From contig JAJGOT010000451.1 in NCBI GenBank assembly GCA_022457155.1, positions 372,001 to 436,000 on the forward strand: 64,000 bases of DNA. Reading direction: 5' to 3'. Under the pieces are notes generated by a model. It was not told the DNA's origin. It saw only the letters and a program-made list of their open reading frames with translations, and did no database searches. The position numbers and the translations under genes are program-made. The stretch is from Cladopsammia gracilis (Eukaryota > Cnidaria > Anthozoa > Scleractinia > Dendrophylliidae). The stretch's first letter is position 1; every line of letters starts with the position of its first letter. Positions 59,061 to 64,000 of this stretch are shown one piece after another.

Positions 59061-61691
59061 TTAGCCAATTGAAGACTTTTCAAATGAGCTTATAATGTCC
59101 CTTTCTAAAGTAAAGTCATAGTGATACTGTTCAAAATTTGGCGATGATCTTCTTAAGACATCTGTACTCCCTTGATTTATTTGAAGTATGGTCTGAAGTT
59201 GTTTTGAAAGCTGTATGGGGACGTCTGATACTGTAAGAAAAGTTGTGTCTCTTTTTTGCAGTGGTATTTGTGCTCCTGCTATCATATATGAAGGTGATCC
59301 TAAAGAAACATAAAAAGATTGAGTTTGCTTAGTACAGTTAAACCTTCCCTCATTGGCTAACCCCCTTGGACAGACTTTTCAGGCCATCAAAGAAAGATGG
59401 CCGTTATTAGAGAACTTGACTGAATTGATAAGAAGTCAGGACAAGAAAACATGACCGTTGTAGAGAGGTGGTCATTATGGGGGGATTTTTAATTAATGTA
59501 TTTGAGTGAATGAATAAGAAGTCGGAATAAGAAACATCGCCATACATCTTATTCCAAAATGGCGGGCAATTTATTATTCTTTTGTATGCATTTCAATTAG
59601 CCCTCTTTGTCTCATTTTTGCGTGAAAATTCTGTTGTATTTTGCACATGCTGATGAGACAACAAGGGCTAATTAACATACATATAAAAGAATAATAAATT
59701 GGCCACCATTTTGGAATAAGGTGTATTGCAGACAGGTGGCCAATATGGGAAGGTAGGCGGTGCAGCACAATGTTTGAAATACTAATTTCGTTGATTTAAT
59801 ACCTGATGAGATTGTAAGAAGTTGTTACGATAAAAAATTGTGTTCTGCACTCTACCTGAATTTTCTATTTATATTAAGAAAGTATGGAAAAGTTAGTAGA
59901 AAGGGGGGGGGGGGGGGGGGTTATAACTGGGATTGCATTTTGTTAAAGCTAGGTTGGCATGCTTCATTTGTTACAAGATACCAGAAGAACATCAGCAAGC
60001 ATTACACTAGCCATGTATAATGTTATACATACACACCAATTTACACAAGAAAGGAGAACCTCATTTTAAACTGCATAAATAAAACTGTTAAACCAGGTGA
60101 AGTGGATAGTTTCACTGATCAGTTTCAAACTGTTTAATAAACAATTTATTTCACCTGCAGTAGGATATGAACAACTTTGCTGGAAGTTTTCATAAGATTT
60201 GTAGTTTGCAGCTCCTGGAAAGGAATCAGTCTGCTACCAAAGGAAAAATTGTCAATTATTAAATTTTAGATTTCCAGCTCATTTCACTGTACTGTGCAGA
60301 GCTGGGTTTTTCAAAGATGATTTGCTGCATGGTTATGATTTGCTGGTCATGATTCACCCAAGATGTTAGACAATGGTAAAGGAATTCCCCAATTAAATGA
60401 GCTCAAAGAAATAGAAACATCTACAAAACAAGTTCTGTGCATTTCCTTCACCATTTTCTGACAAATTTATAGGCAGATCATGACTGGTGAATCATGACTG
60501 GTGAATCATGACGGTGAATCATGACGGTGAATCATGACCATGAATCATGTTTGAAAAAAAAATGGTTCTGCACACTGCACTGAGATCTTTATGGAATTTT
60601 TAGTATTTACTCTGTAAACACAGTTTATGTGTGAATTTCCTTTACAATAATTTTATTGTCTGATCATGGACTGACCATGACAGGCAAATCATAGCCCCAA
60701 TCACACAGAAAACCTGAATCTGTGGACAGACCTTCTGATAAAGTGCAATGGAAAATTATGTTGGCATTTTCTGGGCAGATTGTGTGGCAAAAGAGAGCTA
60801 TTATGCAGCAGATTATTGCAGCATTCAAATTCTCGTTTATTTTCCCACTAACTGTGGCCAAAACTCTGTATGCCCTTGATGTTTGATATTTCTTAGCCTA
60901 ATCGCAAGAATTTTTAAAACGTCTTAATGTATCTTAATGTATTCTTCTATGCCAACAAGAAAGATGATTCAACTGTCATCATTATTTTGTGACCCTGCAG
61001 GGTGTACTGAGGTATATTAAGGTCATTTTTGCCATTACATCATGTTCAGACCTGTGTTGACGTTAAAGTGATCAGTGGAGGCCAGTGTTTTGCAGGGCAT
61101 CAGCAAAGATTCAAACCACTGTACTGAAACCTGGTCACTGTGTTGTTTTGTTCACAGACAACATACTTACTCACTCCCTCAAACCAAGTTGATAACAGGG
61201 CAGCAGCAATGTTTTAGAATAACCAGTTACAAACTTCAGAAATATTAATCGTGTGATGGACTAGCAGCCCATCCAGGGGGAATACTAAAAATGCGCCTAG
61301 TTGCGTCATGCTACGGAAACCAAAGCTGTGTGTCAGGACTAATAATTAGTCAGTAGATCACTCTGTTGGATCTGGTATAATGTAACAAGACGAAGGGTGA
61401 TGCCGACTTGATGTATGCTGCATGTATTTCTCAAATCCTACGTCTGCATGGCTTATCAGGCACTCTGCCGTATTTAATCCTATAAGTAAAAACGCAAAAA
61501 AGACCGTTCCAATTAAATTGAATTCAGTTCCATACCTTGCATCGTTTGTTCTGCTCTGTAGTGTACAGCACAAATCCATCTTCTTTGTCGAAATCTTCAA
61601 TAAAACCAGTTAAGCTATTGGAACAAGCCTGCTCAGTTTTCTTTGAGTTTGTTCCCAAAACTTTTGAGTAAATTCCAGACAAAAAGCTCAT
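59061..61691 (-). CDS. UMAD1: UMAD1, UMA-domain protein
   Basis: Three exons join in phase: 61691-61536, 60233-60155 and 59299-59061, giving 157 residues (human about 137). Near the N-terminus, FDKEDGFVLY corresponds to the ADGFVLL block of human UMAD1. The C-terminal exon holds the UMA-type motif: SDVPIQLSKQLQ, then about 25 residues later YHYDFTLERDIISS, matching the SDVPF...FWYDFTLE pattern shared with UBAP1 and MVB12. In those ESCRT-I subunits the UMA region contributes to complex assembly; for UMAD1 itself the role is little known. Start chosen at 61691 because MSFLSGIYSKV precedes the conserved block. Donors GTATGG and GTGAAA, acceptors TTTGGTAG and TTTCTTTAG. The gene is divergent from RPA3 over 281 bases. 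I recall the same pairing in human. Confidence 0.87.
59543..59725. mobile_element. TA-flanked MITE between GLCCI1 and UMAD1 exons
   Basis: TACATCTTATTCCAAAATGG at the left is matched by the complement of the right end (TACACCTTATTCCAAAATGG). Inner blocks TTATTATTCTTTTGTATG, AATTAGCCCT and TTGTCTCAT are mirrored too. The TA target fits Tc1/mariner. It lies within UMAD1 intron 2. Confidence 0.88.
60330..60690. repeat. ATCATGAC short repeats in UMAD1 intron 1
   Basis: GTGAATCATGAC is repeated about five times at 60488-60549. Inverted or related GGTCATGATTCACC and CATGACAGGCAAATCAT blocks lie at 60348 and 60676. It may be a decayed fold-back element with a small internal expansion. Confidence 0.55.
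61254..61335. repeat. SINE-like fragment
   Basis: The stretch GATGGACTAGCAGCCCATCC through GCGCCTAGTTGCGTCATGCT recalls part of a coral SINE or MITE from memory. It is short and unbounded. Confidence 0.35.
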
Positions 61692-61972
61692 ATCCGCGAT
61701 TATCAGCTTGCAGCATTACTATATGCTGACAAAACTTTACTGATGACGATGAAAATAATCGTTTTATCAAAGACAAAAGTAGGCTCCATAAATAGATCGT
61801 CGTCGAATGAAAGGTGTTTTATCCTGGGAACGAACGGACTTACCTGCTCGAGAAGGACTAGGTGTGACAGCCAACGAGCGCGCCAAAAATTTTCTACCGC
61901 GAACTGGCGAAGCTCAAGGGTTTTTCATCGCTAAATTGTTCGATTTTTTGGATTTATTCTTTGCTTTTAATG
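61692..61972. promoter_or_regulatory. Divergent UMAD1/RPA3 promoter
   Basis: The two start codons face away over 281 bases. The stretch holds GGGAACGAACGG and a CTCGAG-containing segment, with GC-richer sequence than its surroundings. No TATA box is clear. Confidence 0.65.
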
Positions 61973-62053
61973 ATGGAAGCGCCAAGAGTAAATGCTTCAA
62001 TGCTACCCCAGTATTCTGGAAAGCTCGTTTGTCTGGTAGGGAATGTAACAGAG
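61973..62053 (+). CDS. RPA3: RPA3, replication protein A small subunit, first exon only
   Basis: An ATG at 61973 opens 27 codons ending in GTAACAGAG followed by the donor GTAAGA. The peptide APRVNASMLPQYSGKLVCLV, followed by GNVTE, matches the N-terminus of RPA3 (human: RINAGMLAQFIDKPVCFVG). RPA3 is the OB-fold 14-kDa subunit of the RPA trimer that binds single-stranded DNA in replication and repair. The remaining three quarters of the protein should lie right of 64000, since no matching exon was found in 62054-64000. A longer open frame starting at 61807 overlaps in a different frame and is not the gene. Confidence 0.85.
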
Positions 62054-63420
62054 GTAAGATTTGAGAATTTAGTCTTTCGATGACCATCTTGTGGCAAACA
62101 CGTTGTCGTAATAGCTCAAGTCAGGGGTAATAAGCTCCTGCTCAAGTTGAATATTTGTCTTTCTTGGCTTATTGAAGGAAGGTTTTTTATATGTTATTAT
62201 TAAAGAACGTTTAAAATAAAACTAACCTAACTTTCCGGTCAGTCATCCAACCTTTATCCAGCAGTCGGTAATAGGATTTTACTGTGCACGAGTCCAAATA
62301 GTCTTGAGAATAGGTGGTTTTCATGTTACGTCATCGCCGCCATGCTGGTGGACATAAACAATAGTTCTCTCATTAGCTCCTTTTGTTCGTCCACCAGCAT
62401 TTGTTCGTTTCACTATTGTTATCTACGTCTCTAGAGATTGATTGAAAACCACCTATAAACAATCCATTTAAAAGTGTTTTTGCTGCTGTTCTGGTTTGGG
62501 TGGGTTCGCTCCCTTTGTATGCCACTTTAGTCTTGTGATATTATCGAGTTGTGGCAAAATATAATTCTCAACATTTCAGTATTTTGTTGTCTGTTTTTGG
62601 TAACATGGGCACAAATTACCGTGTATATGCAATTACTTGGATTGACCCCTCCCCCCCCCCCCATAAAAAAGATGGCTTGTTTAAGCCTGGTTCACACCAG
62701 CAACATAATGAACATGAACATAACTCCATAAAGAAAAGATCAGTTTTTCCTTGTCATTATGTTCCTATTATGTTATGTTGCGTTGTTCACACTGGTGACA
62801 TAAAACATTGATATAAGTTGTGTTTTGCATTTGGGTGACCTTGCCGTTATGTCGCTGGTGTGAACCAAGCTTTACCAGACCTGGTCATAACATGTACTGC
62901 ATAATGCCGTAAAAGCCCTGTTAAACCCTCTCCGATAAGCCCCCTACTGGAAATCTGATTTTGTAATTAGCCCCTCTCCTCTGCTAAGTCTTTTCGCCTT
63001 CGGTATAATCCCCAAAATAGCTCAGACTAATAATGGGATGTGTCAAAAATTAAAAATGTTTTGTTGTTGGTTTAAAATGTCAGTGGAATGATTTCTCTTT
63101 TTATATTTCAGCAACTTTGTAAAGAGACTTGGTCTTTATTGTCCAGATTCCGGTTATATTAAGATGTAGAATGATGTTGTAGTTGCAGATTTTGATTTGA
63201 GTTTTCTTTAACATAGGGTAACCAGCCACAAAAGGAAGTCAGCAGTCATAAACTAAAGATAGCCCGTCCTGGCTTTTTGTCCATTAGTCATTTTTAAACC
63301 TTGAGTTATTGCCATGAGCCATAATAGTCAGTAGAAATGACCTGCCTTCTATTAAGCCCCCCCCCCCCCCAAAAAAAAAAAAAAAACAAAAAAAAAAACA
63401 AAGGGTCTTTTTTTTTTAAG
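62054..63420. other. RPA3 intron 1, visible part
   Basis: Contains fold-back pieces near 62320-62450 (AGGTGGTTTTCATG against GAAAACCACCT) and a MITE at 62684-62871. C runs occur at 62649-62662 and 63358-63370. No further RPA3 exon is recognised. Confidence 0.55.
62684..62871. mobile_element. TTA-flanked MITE, Harbinger-like
   Basis: The left end AGCCTGGTTCACACCAGC matches the complement of the right end AGCTTGGTTCACACCAGC. TTA flanks both sides (62681-62683 and 62872-62874), as in PIF/Harbinger elements. ACATAA and GTTATG-type blocks are mirrored inside. Confidence 0.85.
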
Positions 63421-63424
63421 TCAA

Positions 63425-64000
63425 ACAACAACAACAACAACAATTTATTCTTGGTATAACAACAGAAGAGTTGAATGATTTGTTTGCCCTGCAAATAGCT
63501 GGAAAGCTAATCGGGGCGGGGCAAAACAAGTACATGAAAAATACAAATATCTACAAAATCAAAAACCTTACACTATTGAAAAGCCTTGCAGATTAAGTAT
63601 AAAAATGAATAAAAACACAGAAGTTAAGTGATCTAATTACGTAAAGACAAGGTGTCTGATTAGTAAGTGTATCTATGTACTTACTTTATTAATAATCATG
63701 GGGATTTGAATATAGCCATCCTCCTTTTCTAAAATATCGAATAGCAATTTGCGGAGAGCTCTTTTGAAAGCATTCTTAGGAAGATCCGTTCGTGGTATCT
63801 TATTCCACAGTTTTACTCCGAGCCGAGAGAAAAAATTGTTTAGTATTTCTAGTCGGGAACTTTTAACATAGAGTTTTCCAGACGTAGACGATCGTGTATT
63901 GTATCATTGAATATTAGACGTTTTCTGAAATGAATTGAACATGTTTGCTGGGACTTTATCATTATTGATATCATACATGATTTCATCCATACAAATGATT
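63425..64000 (-). mobile_element. LINE 3' end, running off the right edge
   Basis: The minus strand reads SSRLEILNNFFSRLGVKLWN, then KIPRTDLPKNAFKRALRKLL and FDILEKEDGY. The F-F-S-R-L-G-V-x-x-W-N-x-I-P pattern is typical of LINE polyprotein C-termini. A (TTG)n tail on the minus strand (63425-63441) marks the 3' end. Upstream parts lie beyond 64000. Confidence 0.75.

Noticed and set aside
61743..62064. 85-codon open frame beginning at 61807 as the gene divergent from UMAD1
   Set aside because: It overlaps the RPA3 first exon in another frame and shows no family similarity; the RPA3 frame from 61973 matches a known protein.

Overview
The window looks like nuclear DNA of an anthozoan cnidarian, most probably a stony coral. 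The sequence is AT-rich, genes have small exons with GT-AG introns, and the encoded proteins are clearly animal. A tRNA-derived SINE at 2.1-2.5 kb resembles one I recall as abundant in coral genomes. Short inverted-repeat elements (MITEs) are very dense. No bacterial operons, CRISPR arrays or viral genes are seen.

Six real genes were found by joining exons whose reading phases agree. From left to right: (1) MMADHC (minus strand, ATG at 15725, 3' end beyond the left edge), the cobalamin-trafficking protein; (2) an intronless JmjC/cupin-8 oxygenase (16000-16902, plus), divergent from MMADHC; (3) a four-exon membrane-anchored prolyl-4-hydroxylase-like 2OG-Fe(II) dioxygenase (18588-22686, plus); (4) a GLCCI1/FAM117 gene (minus, six coding exons, 39293 to 26278, 435 aa); (5) UMAD1 (minus, three coding exons, 61691 to 59061, 157 aa); (6) the first exon of RPA3 (plus, 61973-62053), divergent from UMAD1 and running off the right edge.

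The trio RPA3 / UMAD1 / GLCCI1 has the order and relative orientation that I recall for human chromosome 7p21.3, which suggests very old linkage. About 20 kb between GLCCI1 and UMAD1, and most intron space, hold repeats only: hAT-like elements with 8-bp target duplications, several elements flanked by TTAA, fold-back MITEs, decayed non-LTR retrotransposon fragments, and at least six tandem arrays with units of about 13-16, 18, 21, 33, 56 and 77 bp.

The most striking observations concern repeats and splicing. In the dioxygenase gene the first 21 bases of intron 2, including the GTAAGT donor, are repeated 21 times. Every unit is open and in frame, so use of any later donor would insert Cys-rich heptads just before the iron-binding motif. 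In GLCCI1 a hAT-like element inserted exactly at the exon 3 donor, so its target duplication copied the splice site. In MMADHC intron 3, a 3.87-kb terminal-inverted-repeat element split a 33-bp minisatellite into two blocks that rejoin in phase when the element and one 8-bp duplicate are removed.
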